Positions 6,882 to 13,252 are shown, counted from the stretch's first letter. The stretch: 13,252 bases of DNA from Desulfovibrionaceae bacterium (GCA_009778355.1 WRJY01000310.1:1-13252), one strand, 5' to 3'. Translations and numbers: made by a program. The notes: generated by a model from the letters alone, not told the origin.

Positions 6882-7580
6882 ATGCCCTCCGAAGGTGGCT
6901 TTTCCTTGCGTCGCCTTTTCATCGCCGACGACACTCCCGGGGCGGCATCTGCTCCCGCGGCCGGCATCGACGCGCTGCTCAATGGCTCCCTGTCCGCGGG
7001 CGCTGCCTCCTCGCAGCCGTCAGGCAGCGCCGCGCCAATTTCCGGCGACAAGGATTTGATCCTGACCGAAGGCGTGGAGTTTTCGGCAATCTACGCCGAG
7101 GCCGGCGTGCCTTCCGTTGCCTTTACCATCGAAAAACTGGCCAAACTCATCGAGGGTTTGAATCAACTCGATACCGCCACCAAGAAGGCCGCTGTCGCTG
7201 CCATGGATGCCGCTGACGACAGTTGGGATATCGCTTCCGTGGTCGCCGATGGCAAGACCAAGCGCGCTGCGCTGGCCGCCTATCAAGGCAGCATTGCCTC
7301 GGACGAGAGCGCCATCAGCGCCGAAATCACGCGCCGCCTGGACGCCAACCAGTCCGACAAGGCCACCCGCCTGGCCGACATCGACCAACAGATCGCCGCC
7401 CTCCAGACCAGGCGTGAAGAGACGATCTCCGAAGCGGCCCATGCCGCCGCCTCCTTGCGGGCCCAAGGCACCGCTGCCGCCGAGGCGGGCGAGCGCGAGC
7501 GTAACCGCATCGGCAACGCCATTCGCGGCTTCGACGGCCTGATCGCGCTGTTCGATGCCACTCCATCTTCTTCTACCTGA
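6882..7580 (+). CDS. unknown coiled-coil protein
   Basis: I do not recognise this 232-residue protein. It starts with a short basic/hydrophobic stretch (FSLRRLFIADD, 7-17) and continues with a low-complexity Ala/Ser/Gly/Pro region (about 18-55), probably disordered. A helical middle follows (FTIEKLAKLIEGLNQLD, about 82-98, and the alanine-rich stretch after it), then a charged coiled coil (about 140-205, ITRRLDANQSDKATRLADID onward) and a short hydrophobic end, GFDGLIALFD. No signal peptide or membrane helix is seen, so it is probably cytoplasmic. Only 19 bases separate it from the receptor gene downstream, so the two are surely co-transcribed. Its general build resembles the other helical proteins of the block and suggests a scaffold or adaptor, but this is only inference. 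The start is supported by AGGAG nine bases upstream. Confidence 0.78.
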   Translation: MPSEGGFSLRRLFIADDTPGAASAPAAGIDALLNGSLSAGAASSQPSGSAAPISGDKDLILTEGVEFSAIYAEAGVPSVAFTIEKLAKLIEGLNQLDTATKKAAVAAMDAADDSWDIASVVADGKTKRAALAAYQGSIASDESAISAEITRRLDANQSDKATRLADIDQQIAALQTRREETISEAAHAAASLRAQGTAAAEAGERERNRIGNAIRGFDGLIALFDATPSSST

Positions 7581-7599
7581 TTTCTGACGGAGGATTTTC

Positions 7600-9270
7600 A
7601 TGGCTCGCCTCACCCCGTTCGCCAAGGTGCTCATCGGCGTCATCGTTATTGGCGGCGCTGGCGCCGTCGGCTACAACCTGGTCAAGAACAACGGCGCATT
7701 CAGTGCCGCGCCGGTTGCCGCGAACGCCTCGACGACTCATGCCAGCAAGAGCGCTCCCGCCGCTCAGCCTTACGTGGCACCGCCCAGCAAAAACGACGCC
7801 ATGCTGCGTTTGGGCATCAACAGCTTCCATGGTTTCGCGCCGGGTTTGGTGGCCAACGGCAACAGCCTGCGCACCAAGCCGGATTCGATCTTCGCCAAGC
7901 AGGGCCTGGACCTGGAATTCGTCATTCAGGACGACATCCCAACCCTGGACACGATTTTCACTTCCGGCACCGCTCAATGCACCTGGCGCACATCGGATTT
8001 CTGGGCGCAAGAGCAGCCGAACCTGCGCAACGCCGGCCTGGATGCCCGCGCCATCATGGCCGTGGACAACACCCAGGGGGCGGACGCCATCATCGCGCGC
8101 GATCCGGCTGTCCGCCGCATCGAGGACCTGGCCGGCAAGCGCGTGGCCTTGCTCCAGTACACGCCCTCGCACGGGATGCTGATCGACGCCATCGAGAACT
8201 CCTCGCTGTCCGAGCGCGCCAAGCAGTCGATCCAGATGGTGTTCATCAACGCCGACGAGGGCATGACCGGCGTGGGCGCGGCCCTGACCTCGGGCGCGGT
8301 CGACGCCGCCGTGATGTGGGACCCCGACCTGTCGATGGTGACCAAGCGCAATGCCCACGTCATCTATTCGACCAAGATCGCATCGAACCTGATCTTCGAC
8401 CTGATCGTCTGCGATAAACGCTTCCTCGACACGCCAGCCGGCAAGGCGGCGGCCCAGAAACTGGTCGCCGGCTGGATGGAAGGCGTCAAGGCCGCGCGCG
8501 CCGACAAAGGCAATGCAGCCAAGGCGCTGGTGGCCACCCTGCCGTACTACGAAATGCTGGTCAAGGATCAGGGCATGCCTTTCCTGGAGAGCCTGTTCGG
8601 CAACCTGGTCTGGACCGGCCTTGAAGACAATGCCCGCATTTTCGGGCTGGTTGGCGGCACCAATCACTATGAGCGCGTCTACCGGCGCTTCGACGGCATC
8701 TACCGCAGCATCGGCGCGCTGGCCAATCCGAAGTCGCCGGTCATCGCGCCGCAGGACAGTGTGGACTACTCGTACATCCGCGATTTGCTGGCGGCCAACC
8801 ACCAGGCCGAGGCAAGCGCCCGCGCCGAGCAGGCGAACGCCCAAACTTCCTTCACGGTCGAAGCCCAGCAGGCCGCGGTGGCGGCCGCGCCGGCCGCGGT
8901 GACCAAGCCGGTATCGGTCAATTTCGAGACCGGATCGGCGCGCCTGACCAAGCGCGCCCAACAGGTCATCAACGAGCAGATGGTGCCCTTCATCGAAAAC
9001 AACGGCACCGCCTATTTTGAGGTCAGCGGCAATACCGACAGTACGGGTTCGCTGGCCGCCAACATGACCTTGTCCCGCGCTCGCGCCCAGGCCGTGGTCG
9101 ATTACCTGGCCACCGAGTGGGAATTTCCGCGCACCCGCTTCCATGTGATCGGCAACGGCCCCAAGGCCCCCCTGTGCGACGAAGGCAATCCGCAGTCCTC
9201 TGGTCTGGGCCTGGAAGACTGCCGCGCTGCCAACCGCACCACCCGCGTCGCCGTCTACTCGGCCCGCTGA
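7600..9270 (+). CDS. ABC substrate-binding protein fused to OmpA domain
   Basis: This 556-residue protein has three parts. Residues 8-26 (AKVLIGVIVIGGAGAVGYN) form a membrane helix without a lipobox or clear cleavage site, so it probably stays as an anchor. Residues about 65-390 are a periplasmic binding protein of the NMT1/SsuA/TauA type, with GADAIIARDP, IEDLAGKRVALLQ and VDAAVMWDPDLS in the family order. An Ala/Glu/Gln-rich linker (about 400-435) leads to a C-terminal OmpA-like domain (about 438-556) with GNTDSTGS and LSRARAQAVVDYL. D480 and R495 have the 15-residue spacing of the Asp/Arg pair that binds diaminopimelate of peptidoglycan. The receptor is thus probably tethered both to the inner membrane and to the cell wall. 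Substrate is unknown. The permease and ATPase genes follow after a 246-bp gap. GGAGGA at 7589-7594 is a strong ribosome binding site. Confidence 0.9.
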   Translation: MARLTPFAKVLIGVIVIGGAGAVGYNLVKNNGAFSAAPVAANASTTHASKSAPAAQPYVAPPSKNDAMLRLGINSFHGFAPGLVANGNSLRTKPDSIFAKQGLDLEFVIQDDIPTLDTIFTSGTAQCTWRTSDFWAQEQPNLRNAGLDARAIMAVDNTQGADAIIARDPAVRRIEDLAGKRVALLQYTPSHGMLIDAIENSSLSERAKQSIQMVFINADEGMTGVGAALTSGAVDAAVMWDPDLSMVTKRNAHVIYSTKIASNLIFDLIVCDKRFLDTPAGKAAAQKLVAGWMEGVKAARADKGNAAKALVATLPYYEMLVKDQGMPFLESLFGNLVWTGLEDNARIFGLVGGTNHYERVYRRFDGIYRSIGALANPKSPVIAPQDSVDYSYIRDLLAANHQAEASARAEQANAQTSFTVEAQQAAVAAAPAAVTKPVSVNFETGSARLTKRAQQVINEQMVPFIENNGTAYFEVSGNTDSTGSLAANMTLSRARAQAVVDYLATEWEFPRTRFHVIGNGPKAPLCDEGNPQSSGLGLEDCRAANRTTRVAVYSAR

Positions 9271-9322
9271 TCCTTGTTCACCCAGGCTCCCGCCATGAAG
9301 GCTGTCACAAAAGGGGTGGCGC

Positions 9323-9414
9323 TGTTGCTCCCTCCCCCTTTTGGGGAGGGCAGGGGAGGGGGCCGGCGGCTGGCTCCCATCCCAACTTTCCTCCAGAGGG
9401 GGAAGGAGCAAAAC
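9323..9414. repeat. GC-rich intergenic inverted-repeat element
   Basis: The outer arms TGTTGCTCCCTCCCCCTTTT (9323-9342) and CAGAGGGGGAAGGAGCAAAA (9394-9413) are near complements. A second local hairpin, CTCCCC-CTTT-TGGGGAG, lies at about 9332-9348. The stretch sits in the 246-bp gap between the receptor and permease genes, which holds no gene I can support. C-rich/G-rich intergenic elements of this style recur in Burkholderiales genomes. It may act as a mobile short repeat or as a transcript-stabilising or attenuating structure that lowers expression of the permease and ATPase. Confidence 0.65.
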
Positions 9415-9516
9415 ACCCAAAGTCCTTTCGCAACGACCGCCATGGCGGGAAGGGCGTAGGCACCACGCTGCACTGTTTCTTCCCGGCTTCAAGACCGGGG
9501 GCTCTGGCGTCAAACA

Positions 9517-10314
9517 ATGAACTACTTCTGGAATCCCTACGCATCTCTTTCGCCGGCCCAGCGCCGCGTTCTGGGGGTGGCCGCGATTTTCTCGACGCTG
9601 GTCCTGTGGTCGCTGATTTCGTTGACCGGTCTGGTGCCTTCCAACAAACTGCCGTCGCCGTGGAAGGTTCTCGATGCCATGAAGTACCTCGCCTGGTACG
9701 AAGGCAAGAGTCTGCTGTGGCCGGCCATCGTCGCCTCCGTTGGCCGCGTGGCATCGGCCGCGGTACTGGTCGTGGCCATCGGTATTCCCGTGGGCGTCCT
9801 GATGGGGGCGGCGCCGCGCCTCAATGCCCTGCTGTCTCCCCTGGTCGATCCGTTTCGCTCGGCGCCCATCGTTGCCTTGCTGCCGATCCTGGTCATGTGG
9901 ATGGGCATCGGCGAAGGCATGAAGGTGGCCTTTCTGTTTCTCGGGGCCGTCGTTTACCTGATTCCCATGGTGCGCGATGCCATTCTGGCCGTGCCCCAGT
10001 CCTATTGGATTTCCGCCCGGGACATGGGGGCAACGCCTTTTGAATCCGTTTACCGCGCCGTGCTGCCGATCGCCATGCCCCGCATCGCCGATGCGATCAT
10101 CGTGGCGGTATCGGTCATGTGGACCTACATCACGGTCGCCGAATACGTCAATGCCGGCGCCGGCCTGGGGCAGTTGATTCAGAACTCGCGCCGGTTCTCG
10201 GCCATGGATCAGGTCTTCGCGGGCATCATCGTCATCATCGCCCTGGCCTTGGCGACCTACCAGCTCATGTCCTGGGTCAAGCGCCGCCTTTACCACTGGG
10301 AAACCTACGTTTGA
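9517..10314 (+). CDS. ABC transporter permease, NitT/TauT type
   Basis: The 265-residue product is an inner-membrane permease of the binding-protein-dependent class (BPD_transp_1), of the length and pattern of SsuC/TauC/NrtB proteins. It has about six hydrophobic helices, the first near residues 19-40 and the last near 230-250. The cytoplasmic EAA-type loop is ARDMGATPFESVYRAVLP (about 167-184), with the conserved glycine at 171, through which the permease contacts its ATPase. SAPIVALLPILVMWMGIGE (about 117-135) is also typical of this group. The ATPase gene starts 13 bases downstream. No clear Shine-Dalgarno sequence precedes ATG 9517, and the long repeat-bearing leader may regulate translation. 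The natural partner receptor is the OmpA-fused binding protein upstream. Substrate is not predictable. Confidence 0.92.
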   Translation: MNYFWNPYASLSPAQRRVLGVAAIFSTLVLWSLISLTGLVPSNKLPSPWKVLDAMKYLAWYEGKSLLWPAIVASVGRVASAAVLVVAIGIPVGVLMGAAPRLNALLSPLVDPFRSAPIVALLPILVMWMGIGEGMKVAFLFLGAVVYLIPMVRDAILAVPQSYWISARDMGATPFESVYRAVLPIAMPRIADAIIVAVSVMWTYITVAEYVNAGAGLGQLIQNSRRFSAMDQVFAGIIVIIALALATYQLMSWVKRRLYHWETYV

Positions 10315-10327
10315 AGAGCCCCGCGCC

Positions 10328-11149
10328 ATGAGCTACGCCCACATCGAACTGCGCGACATTCACCAGTCCTACCCCAACCCCAATGGCGGCAGCACGGAAG
10401 TCATCAAGGGCATCTCCCTGACGCTGGACAAGCCGGGCATCAACATGCTCCTGGGGCCATCGGGCTGCGGCAAATCGACCCTGCTGCGCATGATGGGCGG
10501 CGTTCGTCCCTTTGGCGTGAAGACCCCGACCTCCGGGGCCGTCCTGATCGACGGCCAGCCTTGCGAGGACGCCAGTGACGACGCGATCATGGTGTTCCAG
10601 CAATACGCCAACCGCCCCGACATGACCGTGCGGGAAAACGTGGCCTTTCCTTTCACCCTGTCCCTGTGGAAGCGCCGCGTGCCGCGCGCCCAGTGGGAGC
10701 CGCGCGTCGATGCCATGCTCCAGGCCGTGGGCTTGACCGACAAGCGCGACCTGTACCCCCATGCCTTGTCCGGCGGCCAGAACCAGCGTGTCGCGTTGGC
10801 CCGCGCCCTGGTCTTGCAGCCGCGCATCCTGTTGATGGACGAGCCTTTTGGAGCGCTCGATGCCCAGACGCGCGAGGAAATGCAGGAACTGCTGGTCAAG
10901 CTCTACAACACGCAGCCATGCACCGTCGTCTTCGTGACCCATGACGTTTCCGAAGCCCTGCTGCTTGGCGACCGCGTCCTGGTCATGTCCACCCAGCCGG
11001 CCACCATCGTGGAGGACCTCCAGGTCTACGAACCGCGCCCGCGCGACCACAGTTGGCTGCTCAGCGCCGATGCCCAGGCCTTGTCCAACAAGATCCTTTC
11101 CCGCCTTCATTCCATGCCTGGCGGGGGCCAGGTGCGGGTCACCGTCTGA
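10328..11149 (+). CDS. ABC transporter ATP-binding protein, NitT/TauT type
   Basis: This 273-residue protein is a complete ABC ATPase: Walker A GPSGCGKST (43-51), Q-loop in MVFQQYANRP, signature LSGGQ (147-151), Walker B ILLMDE (167-172) followed by PFGALD, and the H-loop VTHD with H205. It energises the permease encoded 13 bases upstream. The residues after the signature read NQRVALARAL instead of the common RQRVALARAL form, a mild variation. The C-terminal 50 residues (VYEPRPRDHSWLL onward) lie beyond the nucleotide-binding fold and may contact the permease or a regulator. GAAGAG at 10313-10318 can serve as ribosome binding site and overlaps the permease stop. The ispH start follows 13 bases after the stop, so ispH may now be co-transcribed with this block. 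Confidence 0.94.
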   Translation: MSYAHIELRDIHQSYPNPNGGSTEVIKGISLTLDKPGINMLLGPSGCGKSTLLRMMGGVRPFGVKTPTSGAVLIDGQPCEDASDDAIMVFQQYANRPDMTVRENVAFPFTLSLWKRRVPRAQWEPRVDAMLQAVGLTDKRDLYPHALSGGQNQRVALARALVLQPRILLMDEPFGALDAQTREEMQELLVKLYNTQPCTVVFVTHDVSEALLLGDRVLVMSTQPATIVEDLQVYEPRPRDHSWLLSADAQALSNKILSRLHSMPGGGQVRVTV

Positions 11150-11162
11150 GCTGGATCCGGCG

Positions 11163-12125
11163 ATGGCCGACATCTTGCTGGCCGAGCCGCGCGGCTTTTG
11201 CGCCGGGGTGGATCGCGCCATTCAAATCGTCGAGCGCGCGCTGGCCAAATTTGGCCCGCCCGTCTATGTGCGGCACGAAATCGTGCACAACACCTACGTG
11301 GTGGGCGACCTCAAGGCCAAGGGCGCGGTCTTCATCGAAGACCTGACCGAAGTGCCCGCTGGCGCCACACTGGTGTTCAGCGCCCACGGCGTGCCCAAGG
11401 CGGTGGAGAGCGAGGCTTGCGCGCGCGGCCTGCGCGTGTTCGACGCCACCTGCCCGCTGGTGAGCAAGGTGCACGTCGAAGTGGCCAAACTGCACCGGCA
11501 GGGCTACGAATTCATCATGATCGGCCACAAGGGCCACCCCGAAGTCGAAGGCACCATGGGCCAGCTCGATGGCGGCATCTACCTGGTGGAAAGCGTGGCC
11601 GACGTGGCGCGCGTGCAGCCCGCGCAGACCGGCAAGATCGCCATCGTCACGCAGACCACGCTGAGCGTGGACGATGCCGCCGCCATCACCGCCGCCGTGA
11701 AGGCGCGCTTTGCCCAGGCGCGCCAGCCCAAGCAGCAGGACATCTGCTACGCCACGCAAAACCGGCAGGACGCCGTCAAGCTGCTGTCGCCCGAGGTGGA
11801 CGTGGTCATCGTCGTCGGCAGCCCCACCAGCAGCAACTCCAACCGCCTGCGCGAGGTGGCGCGCAAACTGGGCACCGAAAGCCACATGATCGACAGCGCC
11901 GGCGAACTCAAGGCCGAATGGGTGCAGGGCAGGGCGCGCATCGGCCTGACCGCCGGCGCGTCGGCGCCGGACATTCTGGTGCGCCAGGTGATCGAGCGGC
12001 TGCGCGCGCTGGGCGCGGTGTCGGTGCGCAAGCTGGGCGGCATCGAGGAAACAGTGCGCTTCCCGCTGCCCAAGGGCCTGAAGCTGGACAGCGCGGCCGA
12101 ATCCAGGCTCAATCACTTGAGCTGA
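11163..12125 (+). CDS. ispH: 4-hydroxy-3-methylbut-2-enyl diphosphate reductase IspH
   Basis: IspH (LytB) catalyses the last step of the methylerythritol phosphate pathway, reducing HMBPP to the isoprenoid precursors IPP and DMAPP with a [4Fe-4S] cluster. The 320-residue protein shows the three cluster cysteines in their family contexts: C13 in EPRGFCAGVDRA, C97 in DATCPLVSKVH and C195 in DICYATQNRQ. HEIVHN, SAHGVP and GSPTSSNSNRL (substrate pocket) are also present. I chose ATG 11163 because it yields the standard N-terminus; the reading frame stays open upstream to 10941, but that part overlaps the ABC ATPase gene and is unlike IspH. No strong ribosome binding site is visible, which suggests coupling to upstream translation. 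Its usual upstream neighbour fkpB is separated from it by the inserted block. Confidence 0.97.
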   Translation: MADILLAEPRGFCAGVDRAIQIVERALAKFGPPVYVRHEIVHNTYVVGDLKAKGAVFIEDLTEVPAGATLVFSAHGVPKAVESEACARGLRVFDATCPLVSKVHVEVAKLHRQGYEFIMIGHKGHPEVEGTMGQLDGGIYLVESVADVARVQPAQTGKIAIVTQTTLSVDDAAAITAAVKARFAQARQPKQQDICYATQNRQDAVKLLSPEVDVVIVVGSPTSSNSNRLREVARKLGTESHMIDSAGELKAEWVQGRARIGLTAGASAPDILVRQVIERLRALGAVSVRKLGGIEETVRFPLPKGLKLDSAAESRLNHLS

Positions 12126-12224
12126 TGCCGGTCAGGGCTTGGCAGCGTGCGCTCTGCGCGCATCCGCGTAGGGTAAGCGATCAGTGAACTACGCCCTTGA
12201 GCCGAAGGCATTGAGAGGTTACGC

Positions 12225-12246
12225 TCCCACGTAGATGAACGTGGGA
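12225..12246. repeat. hairpin in the non-coding right end of the IS66 remnant
   Basis: TCCCACGT (12225-12232) and ACGTGGGA (12239-12246) are perfectly complementary around a 6-base loop, and the pairing can extend imperfectly outward (GTTACGC against ACGTAC). It lies about 60 bases downstream of the transposase stop in the transposase reading direction, so it may be part of the element's end or serve as its terminator, though no T-tract follows. Confidence 0.6.
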
Positions 12247-12304
12247 ACGTACTGGCAGACGATCTGGAGCGCATCAAGCCGACGCGGCGCGGGTCAGGTG
12301 TCGT

Positions 12305-12556
12305 TCAGGCCATACTCAAGTCGATGCGCCAAGGCAGCAGCGCCGTGTAGTCATCGACCGTCTGGGCTTTGGGCAGGGCGATGAACAGCGCGCGCAGGTA
12401 ACGGTAGCAATCGATTCCGTTGACTTGGCAGGTTTGCAACAGCAAATACAGGTTCGCGCTGGCGTTGGCTCCGGCCATCGTGTCGGCGAACAACCAGTTG
12501 CGCCGCCCGACGCAAAATGGCCTGATCGCATTTTCCTGGGCGTTGTTGTCGATGCG
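12305..12556 (-). pseudogene. IS66 transposase (TnpC), C-terminal fragment
   Basis: Reading leftward, these 83 codons plus stop encode the C-terminal end of an IS66 transposase. The fragment opens with the family-typical RIDNNAQENAIRPFCVGRRN, followed by WLFADTMAGANASANLYLL, a helical stretch (CQVNGIDCYRYLRALF) and the typical end YTALLPWRIDL. No frameshift or internal stop is seen within the fragment, so it was cut rather than slowly decayed. The full protein is about 500 residues, so more than 80% is missing, and the fragment has no start of its own other than an internal ATG. It cannot be active. Confidence 0.88.
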
Positions 12557-12557
12557 C

Positions 12558-12686
12558 GTTGATCCAAGCCTCGATATCGTCGCGCACGCCGTTGTGGTTG
12601 GCGTCCGGCTCGGCGATGCTGGCCGAGCGATCCAGGGTGGGGTAGCCGCCCTGGCGTTCGAGTTGAGCGATTTGCGCGGCCAGCGT
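12558..12686. repeat. 129-bp direct repeat, copy 1
   Basis: This segment of the truncated lipoprotein gene matches 13124-13252 base for base without gaps, with 7 differences by eye count (about 95% identity). Its left edge is the junction with the IS66 remnant. It encodes the segment from TLAAQ to EAWIN. Confidence 0.9.
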
Positions 12687-12812
12687 GGAGCCGCCCGAGG
12701 CCGGGGACGAGGCGCTCGATGACGGGCTGGTTGGCGTATCGCCGCCGCCGCTACAGGCAGTGAGCACAGCGGTCAACAAAACCCCGCTCACCGACAGTTT
12801 CAACGCCCCCAT
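12558..12812 (-). pseudogene. truncated EF-hand-type lipoprotein gene
   Basis: The first 85 codons of a lipoprotein gene remain. ATG 12812 opens a signal peptide (MGALKLSVSGVLLTAVLTAC) whose LTAC is a lipobox with C20 as the lipidated residue. A Ser/Gly/Pro linker (21-42) leads to a conserved stretch (LAAQIAQLERQGGYPTLDRS) and a 12-residue loop, D70 to E81 (DANHNGVRDDIE), which fits an EF-hand calcium loop. After EAWIN the gene is replaced by IS66 DNA, and the frame runs on to a stop at 12351 with unrelated residues. A TTG at 12824, overlapping the upstream stop, is a possible alternative start. It lies 8 bases downstream of its intact-looking paralogue, which suggests a former tandem operon. 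Confidence 0.75.
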
Positions 12813-12820
12813 GTTTATGC

Positions 12821-13252
12821 TCAAGGCTCACAGGTGTCGCCGCGTGGGGACTCCGTGACGCTGCCTGAAGCTGCCTTGTTGTACTGCATGTAGCGCTCGG
12901 CGCGCTGGCGGGTGTTGGCGGTCATGGCTTCGATCTTGTCACTCAGTTTTGCGAACGCTTCATAAGGCGTAAATCTGTCTCCACCGCATTTGCCTGAAGC
13001 CTCCAATTCCTCGCCAGAACGCTGGATCGCAGCCTTGTCCGTCAGGTCGATAAGCAAGGTCTGCTGTAACACCTTTGCTTCCTGCATAAGCGCCTTGCGC
13101 TGCGGTTCAGTGACGTCAAGGGTGTTGATCCAGGCCTCGATGTCGTCGCGCACGCCGTTCTGATTGGCGTCCGGCCCGGCGATGCTGGCCGAGCGGTCCA
13201 GGGTGGGGTAGCCGCCCTGGCGTTCGAGTTGCGCGATTTGCGCGGCCAGCGT
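12821..13252 (-). CDS. EF-hand-type lipoprotein paralogue, partial
   Basis: This leftward gene runs off the right edge, so its N-terminus is unseen; 143 residues are visible. The visible part begins in the same conserved stretch as its neighbour (TLAAQIAQLERQGGYPTLDR) and holds the EF-hand-like loop DANQNGVRDDIE at visible residues 28-39, with D, N, N, D and E at ligand positions 1, 3, 5, 9 and 12 and glycine at 6. The following 100 residues are charged and helical (TEPQRKALMQEAKVLQQTLL onward), with one cysteine in KCGGD and another in DTCEP at the end that may form a disulfide. By analogy with the neighbour it is likely a secreted lipoprotein. Function is unknown. A GTG at 13153 is not the start, because homology continues upstream of it. 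Confidence 0.72.
   Translation of the reverse strand, partial: TLAAQIAQLERQGGYPTLDRSASIAGPDANQNGVRDDIEAWINTLDVTEPQRKALMQEAKVLQQTLLIDLTDKAAIQRSGEELEASGKCGGDRFTPYEAFAKLSDKIEAMTANTRQRAERYMQYNKAASGSVTESPRGDTCEP
13124..13252. repeat. 129-bp direct repeat, copy 2
   Basis: Second copy of the repeat at 12558-12686, inside the partial paralogue. The match reaches the window edge and may continue beyond it. Such high identity, in contrast to the lack of shared sequence downstream, points to recent duplication or gene conversion. Confidence 0.88.

Larger units (their letters stand above)
12173..12557 (-). mobile_element. IS66-family element remnant (right end)
   Basis: GTAAGCGA at 12173-12180 matches the terminal inverted repeat of IS66-family elements, which begin GTAAGCG. 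With the transposase reading leftward, this is the right end of the element. The remnant runs from there through about 130 bases of non-coding end and the 3' part of the transposase gene to about 12557, where it stops abruptly inside a lipoprotein gene. The left end and the other IS66 genes are absent. It begins 47 bases after ispH; bases 12126-12172 hold nothing I can support apart from a weak TGCGC/GCGCA hairpin. Confidence 0.8.

Noticed and set aside
9331..9349. Rho-independent terminator after the receptor gene
   Set aside because: The hairpin is strong but is followed by a G-rich stretch rather than a T-tract, and it belongs to a larger inverted-repeat element.
7573..10329. 918-codon open frame on the minus strand opposite the receptor and permease genes
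   Set aside because: It is rich in His, Gly, Arg and Gln, shows no domain, and crosses an intergenic repeat. Long antisense frames are common in high-G+C genes whose sense frame has strong third-position bias.
10941..11162. N-terminal extension of IspH by 74 codons
   Set aside because: It overlaps the ABC ATPase gene out of frame and is unlike any IspH N-terminus; ATG 11163 gives the standard start.
12821..13153. Separate 110-residue gene starting at GTG 13153
   Set aside because: The frame is open to the window edge and the upstream 33 codons match the neighbouring paralogue, so the true start lies outside the window.
12558..13252. CRISPR-like or satellite repeat array
   Set aside because: Only two copies, 129 bp each, both coding and in tandem paralogues; there is no spacer pattern.

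Overview
The window comes from a high-G+C Gram-negative chromosome, most likely a betaproteobacterium of the Burkholderiales (Comamonadaceae-like). The basis is the divergent radC / fkpB gene pair, the nearby ispH, an outer-envelope OmpA domain and strongly GC-biased third positions. No rRNA, tRNA or CRISPR array was found.

Layout. Left housekeeping block (240-2767): a LysE/RhtB-type exporter gene converges on a leftward smr-radC pair with a GTGA stop/start overlap. fkpB runs rightward from the divergent radC/fkpB gap, which holds a 17-bp inverted repeat. Right block: ispH (11163-12125). fkpB and ispH are adjacent in many proteobacteria, but here about 8.4 kb lies between them.

The inserted block (2910-11149) is the notable part. 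It has seven co-oriented genes: a membrane-hairpin coiled-coil protein of unknown family, a PspA/IM30 (bacterial ESCRT-III superfamily) protein, a classical AAA ATPase with a long N-terminal domain, a second unknown coiled-coil protein, a substrate-binding protein fused to a C-terminal OmpA peptidoglycan-binding domain and anchored by an N-terminal membrane helix, and a NitT/TauT-type ABC permease and ATPase. My reading (inference) is an envelope system. In it, an ABC importer of unknown substrate, with its receptor tethered to both inner membrane and peptidoglycan, works with a PspA-type membrane scaffold and a remodelling AAA ATPase. Single genes have recognisable families, but I know of no described function for the whole set.

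The block is cut by small non-coding repeats. A 234-bp MITE-like element (6504-6737) has 17-bp terminal inverted repeats, a TTCAA target duplication and an internal 116-bp stem-loop. A shorter, decayed relative (2769-2907) lies exactly at the left edge of the block, in the opposite orientation. A GC-rich inverted-repeat element (9323-9414) precedes the permease gene.

Right end (12173-13252): a remnant of an IS66-family element, made of its right terminal repeat (GTAAGCGA) and the last 83 codons of the transposase, is joined directly to a truncated lipoprotein gene. That gene is a tandem paralogue of a second one running off the window. Both encode a perfect EF-hand-like calcium loop, and they share a 129-bp direct repeat with 7 differences.
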